From Hyphomicrobiales bacterium (GTDB lineage: Bacteria > Pseudomonadota > Alphaproteobacteria > Rhizobiales > Rhizobiaceae), in contig UCKU01000026.1 in the NCBI GenBank assembly GCA_900473185.1, forward strand, positions 1 to 64,000: a stretch of DNA of 64,000 nucleotides, in the 5' to 3' direction. Below, piece by piece: positions 43,701-52,363 of the stretch (positions are counted from its first letter, which is position 1; every line of letters starts with the position of its first letter). Made by a program: the position numbers and the translations under genes. The notes beneath the pieces are model-generated. The model saw only the letters and a list, made by a program, of their open reading frames with translations. It was not told the DNA's origin and ran no database searches.

Positions 43701-45545
43701 ATGCCGCGTTTTTTTTCGACATCCATCGTGCGCCAGATCGTTGCGATCACGCTGCTTCTGCTGGCGGTCAGCACCGCAGCGATTGTCGGCGTGACCTATT
43801 ACAATCTCGGCAGCTATGTCATGGACAGCGCAGTATCCGATGCGAAGGATGCAAGCCGCTCGATGGCGGTTCTCTATGGCGCAAGCGATGCTGATGTCCG
43901 CATCGATGTGAAAGACAACGTGCTGTCGGGCGTCACCGAAGACAAGATCCCTGCCTTTGCAGATTATTCGCTGGTCGACCGCACGGCCCAGTCGATCGCC
44001 GGTGTTGCCACCATCTTCGAAAAGCAGGGAGGCGATTACGTCCGCGTCTCCACCAATGTGAAGAAAGAAAATGGTGACCGCGCCGTCGGCACCAAGCTTG
44101 CCGCGGATCATCCCGCCCAGCCGGTACTGGCGCAGGGCAACGCCTATTACGGTCCGGCAGACCTCTTCAGCCGCAAATTCATGACGGGTTATTTCCCGGT
44201 CAAGAATCCCTCGGGTGCCACGATCGGCATCCTCTTCATCGGCATACCTATGGAAGTCTATTACCAGCGTATGAACGAACTGCAGACGCTGGTTCTTAGC
44301 GTCGGCGCCGTGGTGATGCTGCTCGTCGGCGTGCTCGCTTTCTATGCGATCCGCCGTTCCGTCAGGCCGATGCAGGCGCTGACGTCGAGCGTGCGCGCCA
44401 TTTCATCGGGCGACCTCGTCAGCGCCGTCCCCTGCGTCGAAAAGAAGAACGAATTCGGCGACATCGGCCGCGCGCTTGCTCTCTTCCGCGATAGCGCGGT
44501 TGCTCGCCAGGAACTGGAAACGCAGGCGGCCGAACAGCGTGCCCTGAACGATGCCGAGCGCAGCCGCAACGATGCGGAGAAGCGCACACTGGACGGCCAG
44601 ATCGATTTTGCCGTCAATCAGCTTGCCGCAGGTCTCGGACGCCTGTCACAGGGCGATGTCTCGCAGACCATCGAAACCCCCTTCGTCGGCCGGCTCGAAC
44701 AGCTCCGCATGGATTTCAACACTTCGCTCGAGCGCCTTCAGGATACGCTGACGCGTATTCGGGCGAGTGCCGCTTCCATCCAGCGCAACAGCGGTTCGGT
44801 TTCCGCCTCGGCTGACGAACTCTCCAGGCGCACGGAATCCCAGGCTGCAAGCCTTGAGGAAACGGCCGCTGCCGTCGAAGAGATCACCGTTACGGTCCGC
44901 TCGTCGGCCGAACGCGCCCATGAGGCAAACAATGTCGTTGCCGCGACCAAACGGACGGCCGACAGTTCCGGCACCGTCGTCGGTGATGCCGTTGCTGCCA
45001 TGGGCCGCATCGAAGACGCCTCGCAGCGCATCGAACAGATCATCGTCGTCATCGACGACATCGCCTTCCAGACCAACCTGCTGGCGCTGAATGCTGGCGT
45101 CGAGGCGGCGCGCGCCGGTGAAGCCGGCAAGGGCTTTGCCGTCGTGGCGCAGGAAGTGCGCGAGCTTGCCCAGCGCTCGGCCAATGCCGCCAAGGAAATC
45201 AAGGCGCTGATCGACCAGTCGACCCGCGAGGTGAATGCCGGTTCCGAACTCGTGCAGAAGACCGGCAGCGTGCTCGCCTCGATCAGCCACGAGATCATCG
45301 CAATCAGCGGCCACGTCGAGACCATCGCCACGGCAAGCCGTGACCAGTCGGCCGCCCTTCAGGACGTCAACAGTTCCGTCAATGCCATGGACCAGATGAC
45401 GCAGAAGAATGCCTCCATGGTTGCCGAAACCACGCAGGCAAGCCGGCAGCTGGCGGAAGAAGCCGACATGCTGATGGCGCTGATCGAACAGTTCCGGCTT
45501 GCCGAAGGTGCTGCCGCTCACGGACGCGTCAGGCAGGCGGCCTGA
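43701..45545 (+). CDS. Methyl-accepting chemotaxis protein with single Cache domain
   Basis: A 614-residue chemoreceptor. A membrane helix (about 11-32) is followed by a periplasmic domain of about 155 residues with the sCache pattern: FEKQGGDYVRVSTNVKKENG, GTKLAADHPAQPVLAQGNAY, and FMTGYFPVKNPSGATIGILF IG. Then come a second helix (about 193-213), HAMP (ending FGDIGRALALFRDSA) and the signalling domain (DIAFQTNLLALNAGVEAARA, GEAGKGFAVVAQEVRELAQR). Cache receptors of this form commonly sense small organic acids. The cytoplasmic half is close to that of the upstream receptor, so the pair probably arose by duplication with exchange of the sensor. Confidence 0.95.
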   Translation: MPRFFSTSIVRQIVAITLLLLAVSTAAIVGVTYYNLGSYVMDSAVSDAKDASRSMAVLYGASDADVRIDVKDNVLSGVTEDKIPAFADYSLVDRTAQSIAGVATIFEKQGGDYVRVSTNVKKENGDRAVGTKLAADHPAQPVLAQGNAYYGPADLFSRKFMTGYFPVKNPSGATIGILFIGIPMEVYYQRMNELQTLVLSVGAVVMLLVGVLAFYAIRRSVRPMQALTSSVRAISSGDLVSAVPCVEKKNEFGDIGRALALFRDSAVARQELETQAAEQRALNDAERSRNDAEKRTLDGQIDFAVNQLAAGLGRLSQGDVSQTIETPFVGRLEQLRMDFNTSLERLQDTLTRIRASAASIQRNSGSVSASADELSRRTESQAASLEETAAAVEEITVTVRSSAERAHEANNVVAATKRTADSSGTVVGDAVAAMGRIEDASQRIEQIIVVIDDIAFQTNLLALNAGVEAARAGEAGKGFAVVAQEVRELAQRSANAAKEIKALIDQSTREVNAGSELVQKTGSVLASISHEIIAISGHVETIATASRDQSAALQDVNSSVNAMDQMTQKNASMVAETTQASRQLAEEADMLMALIEQFRLAEGAAAHGRVRQAA

Positions 45546-45760
45546 CATCCGCATTCGTCTTCGCCGGGCCGCACCTTCTTGCGACCGGCGGCCTCGTCTG
45601 CCGGCAGCGTCAGCCAGGCTGCAAATCGCACGAGAGGGCTGCTCCCAGCGTTGTCGTAAAAGGCGTCTTCTTCCTTTATCCGGTCGCGTCTCGTTCGTTG
45701 CAGTAATCTTGCCCGCTGCATCCGGCCAGCAATATCGGCGATCAGGAAACTTTCGATCAT
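45518..45760 (-). CDS. Small hypothetical protein divergent from LysR gene
   Basis: An 80-residue frame that begins MIESFLIADIAGRMQRARLL, has a charged middle (RTRRDRIKEEDAFYDNAG) and a Cys pair near the end (ECGCQAAC). An AAAGGA ribosome site lies about eight bases before the ATG. Its last 28 bases overlap the end of the chemoreceptor on the other strand. It is divergent from the LysR gene across 89 bases that include ATCAATTGAT (45785-45794), so it may be that regulator's target. I do not recognise the family. Confidence 0.5.
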   Translation of the reverse strand: MIESFLIADIAGRMQRARLLQRTRRDRIKEEDAFYDNAGSSPLVRFAAWLTLPADEAAGRKKVRPGEDECGCQAACLTRP

Positions 45761-45849
45761 CGTGATGTCCTTTCATTTGTGGACATCAATTGATCTACAC
45801 ATCAAAATTCGCTTTTTGAACGAGCGAAATCCCACTATGTTTTTCACTC

Positions 45850-46719
45850 ATGAAAAACAGCAATTGGGACTCCTATCAGCTTTTCCTGCAGGTCGCCCGC
45901 ACCGGCGGCCTGACGGGCGCAAGCGCTGCCACTGCTCTGAGCCCGGCAACGATCGGTCGGCGTATGCTCGAGCTGGAGCAGGAACTCGGCCGCACACTCT
46001 TTCACCGCAGCCAGACAGGCTACCGCTTGACATCAGATGGGCAGACTCTCGTCGATCATCTGCAGGAGATGGAGGCGGCCGCCCGCAAGGTCGAAGCATG
46101 GCGGCAATCGTCCGAGGGTGGGGCCACCGTCAGGATCGCTGCCGGCACATGGATCTCCTGGCTGCTGACGGAGAATTTCTCGGCGATCCGCATGCCGGGG
46201 GACACCTTCGGCATTTCCCTTGTTATCGGCGAGGCCCGCGCGAACTTGAACTACCGGGAAAGCGATATCGGCATCCGCGCCTTCGAGCCGGAGGAAAGCA
46301 ATCTCGCCGCCCGCCTGCTCGGCGAAGTCGCCTATGCCGTCTACATCAGACGCAATACCAGCCAGGACGACACCAGATGGATCGCCGTCGGCGCAGAGGA
46401 TGCGATCTCCGCCTATCTGCGCTGGCCCTATCAGAATGCTGCATCCGCCATCGTCACGACTGTCAACCGCCCGCGCTCCTTGCGGGATTTGGTGCGTGCG
46501 GGCGCGGGAAAGACGGTGCTGCCCTGTTTTGTCGGCGATCTCGACCCCGAACTGGAACGGTGCGGCGGCGAGTTGCCGGATTTGCGTCACCGCCAGTGGA
46601 TCGTCATGAATGCCGAGGATCGCCACCGCCCCGAAATCCGCATGGTTGCCGACCGGATGACGAAGCTCTTGAAAAGCTATACCGACCTCTTCGCCGGCAA
46701 GCGCGCCAGTCGCGGATAG
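45850..46719 (+). CDS. LysR-family transcriptional regulator
   Basis: A 289-residue LysR-type regulator. The N-terminal winged helix (about 5-65) reads DSYQLFLQVARTGGLTGASA, ATIGRRMLELEQELGRTLFH, SQTGYRLTSDG. The effector domain is about 90-280. Its first lines (NWDSYQLFLQVARTGGLT) resemble the subgroup that binds as a divergent repressor/activator. It converges with the LuxR gene with a seven-base gap and no terminator between. The target is unknown. Confidence 0.92.
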   Translation: MKNSNWDSYQLFLQVARTGGLTGASAATALSPATIGRRMLELEQELGRTLFHRSQTGYRLTSDGQTLVDHLQEMEAAARKVEAWRQSSEGGATVRIAAGTWISWLLTENFSAIRMPGDTFGISLVIGEARANLNYRESDIGIRAFEPEESNLAARLLGEVAYAVYIRRNTSQDDTRWIAVGAEDAISAYLRWPYQNAASAIVTTVNRPRSLRDLVRAGAGKTVLPCFVGDLDPELERCGGELPDLRHRQWIVMNAEDRHRPEIRMVADRMTKLLKSYTDLFAGKRASRG

Positions 46720-46726
46720 TCTGGCT

Positions 46727-47827
46727 CTACGGCATCAGCCGGCGCACGAGCCCCACCTGGCTGTTCACCCCGAGCTTCGAATAGATGTTCTTCAGATGCG
46801 AGCGCGCAGTCTCGTAGCTGACATCGTTCGTCCGTGCGACCTCGCGCAGCGACAGGCCTGCTGCGATGCCGGCGGCAATCCGCATTTCCGCCGCCGTCAG
46901 CTGGTCGATACGGAGCAGGGCGTCATTGAGATCGGGCCGCAACGGCAGGCTCGCCCGCTCGATGATCATCGCGACCGTCGGTCCCTCGAGAAATTCGGTG
47001 ATGAAATCCGACTGCATTTTCACCAACGTGCATTTGAAACCGGTGTTCTTCATCCTGATGAGCGTGCTTGCCGGCGAAAATGCCTGCAAGCGGTGGCGCA
47101 GCAGAGCCGACAGGCGGGAGGCAAGCTCGCTGTCATTGATCATGATCCGCCCGGTCGAGGTCACGCCGATCGCTTCGCCCTCGGCAATCATCCGCTCCGC
47201 CGCGCTGTTGATCGAGCGGATATTCTGATCCTCGCCGATATAGATGATACCGACGCCGATCGCGTCGAAGAGCGCCAATCCGTTTTCGTTATTGTGGGGA
47301 TCGCTGTGCTCGCGGCGAATGAAATCGAAGGCGCGGCGCAGATGCGGTGCCAGGTCGCTGAGCAGTTCGGCATTCCTGCGATTGAAATCCGGATCGGAAG
47401 ACGAGGTCAGCGTCGAAAGATTGAAGGAGCGTCCGCGTTCCCGCATGATCGTCACGCCGACGCTGCTCTCGCAGCCGATCCAGCGAAGGTAATCGCTGTA
47501 GAATTCCGTCTTCAGAAGCTGATCGCGCGGCAGCATCTGATCGGCGATCACGCCAAGGCCGATCGGCCGGGTGGCGGCGCGCGGCATCCACGGATTGATG
47601 GCCGCATAATAGCGGTTATAGGCCTCGGTTTCCTTTTCCGCGAGACCAGAAGAGAGGGAAAGGCCGCCGGTGCGCGCGACGGCATCGTGGAAAAACAGCG
47701 TCGACTTGGCATCGGGCATTGTCGCGGCCAGCGCATCGAGAAAGGCTTGCCACGACGTCTCGCCGAAGAGCGCGCCATAGATCAGATCGGTCAGAACTTC
47801 GAGTTTTGCGTGCGGCGAACCGGGCAT
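46727..47827 (-). CDS. LuxR-family transcriptional regulator with non-AHL sensor region
   Basis: A 366-residue regulator. The C-terminal LuxR/FixJ-type helix-turn-helix is at about 300-360 (LTAAEMRIAAGIAAGLSLRE, VARTNDVSYETARSHLKNIY, SKLGVNSQVGLVRRL). The N-terminal 290 residues do not look like an acyl-homoserine-lactone or receiver domain; a PAS-like segment is possible at about 185-280 (LALFDAIGVGIIYIGEDQNI RSINSAAERM). The start is ATG 47827. It is a single gene; signal and targets are unknown. Confidence 0.88.
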   Translation of the reverse strand: MPGSPHAKLEVLTDLIYGALFGETSWQAFLDALAATMPDAKSTLFFHDAVARTGGLSLSSGLAEKETEAYNRYYAAINPWMPRAATRPIGLGVIADQMLPRDQLLKTEFYSDYLRWIGCESSVGVTIMRERGRSFNLSTLTSSSDPDFNRRNAELLSDLAPHLRRAFDFIRREHSDPHNNENGLALFDAIGVGIIYIGEDQNIRSINSAAERMIAEGEAIGVTSTGRIMINDSELASRLSALLRHRLQAFSPASTLIRMKNTGFKCTLVKMQSDFITEFLEGPTVAMIIERASLPLRPDLNDALLRIDQLTAAEMRIAAGIAAGLSLREVARTNDVSYETARSHLKNIYSKLGVNSQVGLVRRLMP

Positions 47828-47898
47828 ATGCAGTTCCGTTCGAAGATATGCTCAATTATGCCGCGACTCCGCTGTGCTGACAATTGCGTCAAATAGCG

Positions 47899-47928
47899 TA
47901 GGTCCGGTGGCCTTTACCACCGGACCTA
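47899..47928 (-). terminator. Hairpin after aceA-small gene unit
   Basis: A perfect 12-bp stem, TAGGTCCGGTGG (47899-47910) with CCACCGGACCTA (47917-47928), loop CCTTTA. On the - strand it begins three bases after the stop of the 78-residue gene. Only a weak T content follows, so termination is likely but not certain. Confidence 0.6.
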
Positions 47929-47931
47929 CCC

Positions 47932-48168
47932 TTAATTTCTGTTTGCAACGATGACGGGGATCAGCAGATCTCCCCAGTTGCCGTCGCCGCCATGATGCCG
48001 GGCGGAGCGTACCAGCTCCACCGAAACACCGGCCTCGACCGCTTTCATCACTGATAGATTCAGCCTGTGCAGATCATTGGCGAGCATGCGGATCACCGTC
48101 TGCTGATCATCAGTCATGCTGCTTGCCTGCTCTTCCGTCCGTTCGCGGACGCGCGCAATGGATGCCAT
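47932..48168 (-). CDS. Small conserved-looking protein downstream of aceA
   Basis: A 78-residue helical protein (MASIARVRERTEEQASSMTD, DQQTVIRMLANDLHRLNLSV, ending DLLIPVIVANRN). The frame is open further upstream, but GAGGAGGAAACGAC before ATG 48168 fixes the start. It lies 13 bases after aceA and is probably cotranscribed with it. I do not recognise the family. A role tied to isocitrate lyase or acetate growth is suggested only by position. Confidence 0.7.
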   Translation of the reverse strand: MASIARVRERTEEQASSMTDDQQTVIRMLANDLHRLNLSVMKAVEAGVSVELVRSARHHGGDGNWGDLLIPVIVANRN

Positions 48169-48181
48169 GTCGTTTCCTCCT

Positions 48182-49471
48182 CTACTCGGCAGCCGGTTTG
48201 AACTGGGCGTGTTCGGTCGATTCCCCCATGGCCGTCGTCGAGGCGCGGCCGCCTGATATCGCCAGCGACACGGCGTCGAAATAGCCGGTGCCGACTTCAC
48301 GCTGATGTTTGGTGGCAGTATAGCCGCGTGCCTCGGCAGCGAATTCCGCCTGCTGAAGCTCGCAATAGGCCTCCATCTGCCGTTCGCGATAGCCGCTGGC
48401 GAGCTCATACATGCCGTAGTTCAGCTGGTGGAACCCGGCGAGTGTGATGAACTGGAACTTGTAGCCCATGGCGCCGAGTTCGCGCTGGAACCTGGCGATC
48501 GTCGCATCGTCGAGGTTTTTCTTCCAGTTGAAGGACGGCGAGCAATTATAGGCAAGCAGCTTGCCGGGATGCACCTTGTGGACGCCTTCGGCAAAGCGGC
48601 GCGCCTGCTCCAGGTCCGGCTTCGACGTTTCGCACCAGATGAGGTCGCAATGCGATGCATAGGCGACGGCGCGCGCAATGCAGGGTTCCAGCCCGTTGCG
48701 TACCTGATAGAAGCCCTCGACCGTGCGTCCGGCATCATAATCGACGAAAGGCTGGTCGCGCTCGTCTATGTCAGAGGTCAGAAGCTTGGCCGCTTCAGCA
48801 TCGGTGCGTGCGATGACGAGCGTCGGCACGCCCATGACATCGGCGGCAAGCCGCGCCGCGTCGAGATTGCGGATATGAGCGGCGGTGGGGATCAGCACCT
48901 TGCCGCCGAGATGGCCGCATTTCTTCTCCGAGGCCAGCTGATCCTCGAAATGAACGCCGGCTGCTCCCGCCTCGATATAGGCTTTCATGATCTCGAAAGC
49001 ATTGAGCGGCCCGCCGAAACCGGCCTCGGCGTCGGCGACGATCGGCGCAAACCAGGTCTCGACTGAAAGTTCTCCACCTTCTGCCGTCTCGATCTGGTCG
49101 GCGCGTTGGAGTGTGCGGTTGATGCGTTTGGCAAGCTCCGGTCCGGCATTGGCGGGATAGAGCGATTGATCCGGATACATTGATGATGCCGTGTTGGCGT
49201 CGGCGGCGACTTGCCAGCCCGAGAGATAGATCGCCTTCAGCCCGGCGCGTACCATCTGCATGGCCTGGTTGCCGGAGAGCGCGCCGAGCGCATTGACGAA
49301 GTTTTCCTCATGCAGAAGCTGCCAGAGGCGCTGAGCCCCCATTTCGGCCAGCGTGTAGCGGGGCGCGACGGAGCCGCGCAGACGCTCGACATCGGCGACG
49401 GAATAGGGCCGCTCGACACCGTCGAAACGGCCGTCAGGCGCATTGCGAATGAGTTTGTAAAAATCTGTCAT
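48182..49471 (-). CDS. aceA: Isocitrate lyase (AceA)
   Basis: Isocitrate lyase, 429 residues, splits isocitrate to succinate and glyoxylate in the glyoxylate shunt, needed for growth on acetate, fatty acids and PHB. The catalytic KKCGHLGGK (Cys185) is present, with NAFEIMKAYIEAGAAGVHFE DQ and YNCSPSFNWKKNLDD. The frame continues upstream to 50326, but ATG 49471 behind GAGGAG is the true start. It is divergent from the ScfR-like regulator and shares a repeat-rich intergenic region with it. Confidence 0.97.
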   Translation of the reverse strand: MTDFYKLIRNAPDGRFDGVERPYSVADVERLRGSVAPRYTLAEMGAQRLWQLLHEENFVNALGALSGNQAMQMVRAGLKAIYLSGWQVAADANTASSMYPDQSLYPANAGPELAKRINRTLQRADQIETAEGGELSVETWFAPIVADAEAGFGGPLNAFEIMKAYIEAGAAGVHFEDQLASEKKCGHLGGKVLIPTAAHIRNLDAARLAADVMGVPTLVIARTDAEAAKLLTSDIDERDQPFVDYDAGRTVEGFYQVRNGLEPCIARAVAYASHCDLIWCETSKPDLEQARRFAEGVHKVHPGKLLAYNCSPSFNWKKNLDDATIARFQRELGAMGYKFQFITLAGFHQLNYGMYELASGYRERQMEAYCELQQAEFAAEARGYTATKHQREVGTGYFDAVSLAISGGRASTTAMGESTEHAQFKPAAE

Positions 49472-49513
49472 GCCAATCTCCTCTTTGGCTTCCAACGCTT
49501 GAGCGCTGATGAC

Positions 49514-49629
49514 AGGATTTACAAAAACAAGGAGATTATCAAGAAAAACCTTTGATTTCAGCCAAAGAAAGAGGTTAGGATGAGAGGAATTTACAGGGTT
49601 GTTTTGTAATTTTGTAAAAACCTGTAAAT
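49514..49629. promoter_or_regulatory. Operator region between aceA and ScfR-like gene
   Basis: Three related elements occur in 116 bases: TTTACAAAAA (49518-49527), an inverted pair ATTTACAGG (49589-49597) / CCTGTAAAT (49621-49629), and inside it two tandem copies of TTTTGTAA (49602-49609 and 49610-49617). TTTGTAA/TTACAAA elements are the kind bound by RamB/ScfR-type regulators of glyoxylate genes. The repeats are plain; which protein binds is inferred. Confidence 0.65.
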
Positions 49630-49651
49630 CCCAAAGTGTAAAGGATGTGAC

Positions 49652-51046
49652 ATGGCGGAGCGGAAGATATTTGCGGGGCCGAAAGTCAGGCGCATCCGCA
49701 ATGCGCTGGCGTTGACGCAGACCGCCATGGCCGAGGCGCTGGAAATTTCCCCCTCCTACCTGAATTTGATCGAACGCAACCAGCGCCCGTTGACGGTGCA
49801 GCTGCTGCTCAAGCTCTCTTCCGTCTACCGCATTGATCTTGAGGAACTGCGGGGCGAAACCGCCAGCGGCCTTGGCCAGTTGAAGGAGGTGTTCGCCGAT
49901 CCGTTGCTGTCGGGTGAACTGCCGGGAGATCAGGAGCTTGTCGAAGTGGCCGATGCCGCGCCCAATGCGGCTGGTGGTATGATCAAGCTCTACCGCGCCT
50001 ATCGCGAGCAGGCCGCCCGGCTTTCCGACCTGACGGCCCTGATGGCGGGCGAGGGCCGTTCGCCGGTTGCTTCCGGCCGCTTGCCTCTGGACGAGGCGAG
50101 GGAGGTGCTGGAACGCCGCCCCGCCTATTTCGCTGATATCGAGGCGGCGGCGGAAAGTTTCGCCAACGGACTTGCTGCCGGCGGTAGCCTGAAGGAATGG
50201 CTGAAGAACGAGCGCGGCATCGCCACCCGCATCCTGCCTGTCCATGTCATGCCGGATCTGCGTCGCCGCTTCGACCGTCACTCGATGCGTCTTTTCCTGT
50301 CTGAGCGCCTTTCGGGGGCCGATCAAGCGCAGGAAATAGCCATCGAAGTGGCAAGGCTCGCCCTGCGGTCCGAGATCGATGCCGCACTTGAAGAACTGCC
50401 GCTGTCATCCGACGAGGCGCGGCGCATCGCCCGCTTCGAGTTGACGCGCAGTGCGGCGCTCGCCTTGCTGATGCCTTACGGGGCCTTTCTTCTTGCCGCA
50501 CAGAATAGCCGATACGACATCGATCTCATCCGTGCCCGTTTCGCCGTCTCCTTCGGCCAAGCCGCGTCGCGCCTCGTCATGCTGCAGCGTCCAGGCGCCG
50601 CAGGCATTCCCTTCTTCCTGATGGAGAGTGATGCTGCGGGCCATGTCATTCGCAGAACAGGCGCCCAGGGCTTTCCGCAGGCGCGCTTTGGCGGCAACTG
50701 TCCGAAGCTCAATGTCCACGCTGCCTTTCTCGAGCCGGGCAGGGTATTGGCCGAGCCGGCCGTCATGCCGGATGGTTCGGCTTTCCTGACGATTGCGCGC
50801 ACGCTCGAAGGACCGGTTGTTGAGTTCGGCGAACGGGCGCGGCGCACGGCTGTGTTGATCGGCTGTGATGCCGCCCTGCGCGACAGCGTGGTCTACGGCC
50901 GAAGTGATGCTCTACCGGTTGCGGTCGGCCCCGCCTGCCGTCTTTGTGAGAGGCGCGGATGCCTTTCCCGGGCCGAGCCGCCACTGACACGTCCACTCGC
51001 TCTGGACGAGACCTCCGCTGGCCTCGGAAGCTTCGATTTTCAGTGA
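49652..51046 (+). CDS. ScfR/RamB-like XRE-family regulator of short-chain acyl metabolism
   Basis: A 464-residue regulator. The N-terminal XRE helix-turn-helix is at about 10-65 (KVRRIRNALALTQTAMAEAL, SPSYLNLIERNQRPLTVQLL). The middle belongs to the DUF955-related region but shows no HExxH zinc motif, so it is not a protease. The C-terminal DUF2083-like part ends with a Cys motif, CRLCERRGC (about 430-440), which could bind metal or a cofactor. Related proteins control glyoxylate and propionyl-CoA genes. Its divergence from aceA fits that role. The ribosome site is AAAGGATG. Confidence 0.85.
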   Translation: MAERKIFAGPKVRRIRNALALTQTAMAEALEISPSYLNLIERNQRPLTVQLLLKLSSVYRIDLEELRGETASGLGQLKEVFADPLLSGELPGDQELVEVADAAPNAAGGMIKLYRAYREQAARLSDLTALMAGEGRSPVASGRLPLDEAREVLERRPAYFADIEAAAESFANGLAAGGSLKEWLKNERGIATRILPVHVMPDLRRRFDRHSMRLFLSERLSGADQAQEIAIEVARLALRSEIDAALEELPLSSDEARRIARFELTRSAALALLMPYGAFLLAAQNSRYDIDLIRARFAVSFGQAASRLVMLQRPGAAGIPFFLMESDAAGHVIRRTGAQGFPQARFGGNCPKLNVHAAFLEPGRVLAEPAVMPDGSAFLTIARTLEGPVVEFGERARRTAVLIGCDAALRDSVVYGRSDALPVAVGPACRLCERRGCLSRAEPPLTRPLALDETSAGLGSFDFQ

Positions 51047-51174
51047 TTGTGAAATCATTGACGCTGCAGGATTTTGCGCTTGTAGGCTTAGAAATTCCTT
51101 TCTAGTCTGCAGTCAAACCAGAGGGAAGAAGAGGTGTCCGGGGGCGCGATACCTTTAAAAAAACAGGAGATATT

Positions 51175-52272
51175 ATGAGATCAAGAATAGCCAGCCTGAC
51201 GGCAGTTGCCGTTGTCGCTCTCCTTGCCGCCGCGCCGGCCTTCGCCCAGGAGCGTGTGGTCAACGTCTACAACTGGTCCGATTATATCGACAGCTCCATC
51301 CTCGAAGACTTTACCAAGGAAACCGGTATCAAGGTTGTCTACGACACCTTCGATTCCAACGAGACGCTGGAAACCAAGCTCTTGGCCGGCGGCACCGGTT
51401 ATGACGTCGTCGTTCCGACCGTGTCCTTCATGCAGCGCCAGATCGCGGCCGGCGTCTATCAGAAGCTCGACAAGTCCAAGCTGCCGAACCTGTCGAATAT
51501 GTGGGACATCGTGATGAAGGGCGTCGCCACCTTCGATCCGGGCAACGAATACTCCGTCGACTACATGTGGGGCACGACCGGCATCGGCTATAACGTCGAC
51601 AAGGTGAAGGCTGCACTCGGCACGGATGAAAAGCCGAACTGGGATGCGCTTTTCGATCCGGCCAAGGCTGCAAAGCTCAAGGATTGCGGCATCTATATGC
51701 TGGATTCGCCGACAGACGTCATTCCGTCCGTTCTTGCCTATCTCGGCCTCGATCCGAACAGCAAGAAGCCGGAAGACCTGAACAAGGCGCAGGAGGTCCT
51801 GCTTGCCGTTCGTCCCTTCGTTCGTAAGTTCCACTCCTCTGAATATATCAGCGCGCTCGCCAACGGCGATATTTGCATCGCGCTCGGCTTTTCGGGCGAC
51901 GTCTTCCAGGCACGGGATCGCGCAGCCGAGGCAAAGGCCGGCGTAAATGTCGACTATTCTGTTCCGAGCCAGGGTGCGCAGATCTTTTTCGATGTCTTCG
52001 GCATTCCGAAGGATGCGCCGCATGTCGAAGAGGCGCATGAATTCATCAACTACATGATGAAGCCTGAAGTTGTCGCCAAAGCATCGAACTTCGTCTTCTA
52101 CGCAAACGGCAACAAGGCCTCGCAGCAGTTTCTCGACAAGGACGTGATCGATGATACGGCGATCTATCCGACGCCGGAGATCATGGCCAAGCTCTTCACG
52201 GTGCCGCCGCTCGATCCGAAGACGCAGCGTCTGGTGACACGAATCTGGACCAAGGTCGTCACCGGCCAATAA
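51175..52272 (+). CDS. Polyamine ABC transporter, periplasmic binding protein (PotF-like)
   Basis: A 365-residue PotD/PotF-type binding protein. The signal peptide is RSRIASLTAVAVVALLAAAP (cleavage at AFAQ), followed by the family start VNVYNWSDYIDSSILEDFTK. The segments YDVVVPTVSFMQRQIAAGVY and YMWGTTGIGYN line the ligand site; the PotF type prefers putrescine. It has an AGGAGA ribosome site. It is the first gene of a potFGHI-type unit and is followed by a strong hairpin. Confidence 0.92.
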   Translation: MRSRIASLTAVAVVALLAAAPAFAQERVVNVYNWSDYIDSSILEDFTKETGIKVVYDTFDSNETLETKLLAGGTGYDVVVPTVSFMQRQIAAGVYQKLDKSKLPNLSNMWDIVMKGVATFDPGNEYSVDYMWGTTGIGYNVDKVKAALGTDEKPNWDALFDPAKAAKLKDCGIYMLDSPTDVIPSVLAYLGLDPNSKKPEDLNKAQEVLLAVRPFVRKFHSSEYISALANGDICIALGFSGDVFQARDRAAEAKAGVNVDYSVPSQGAQIFFDVFGIPKDAPHVEEAHEFINYMMKPEVVAKASNFVFYANGNKASQQFLDKDVIDDTAIYPTPEIMAKLFTVPPLDPKTQRLVTRIWTKVVTGQ

Positions 52273-52282
52273 CCGAGATTTC

Positions 52283-52306
52283 GGCCCGGACGGAAACGTC
52301 CGGGCC
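52283..52306 (+). other. Intercistronic hairpin potF-potG
   Basis: A perfect 10-bp stem, GGCCCGGACG (52283-52292) with CGTCCGGGCC (52297-52306), closes on a GAAA tetraloop and is followed by TTTC. It can act as a partial terminator or 3'-end stabiliser for the binding-protein mRNA. Confidence 0.7.
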
Positions 52307-52363
52307 TTTCCATTCCCGGCCCGGGTGGAGGCCGGCTGAAACCTTGTATTTTCGGGGAATAAT

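Noticed and set aside
49472..50326. 285-codon upstream extension of the isocitrate lyase frame
   Set aside because: The extension runs antisense through the ScfR-like gene, and GAGGAG before ATG 49471 fits the family N-terminus.
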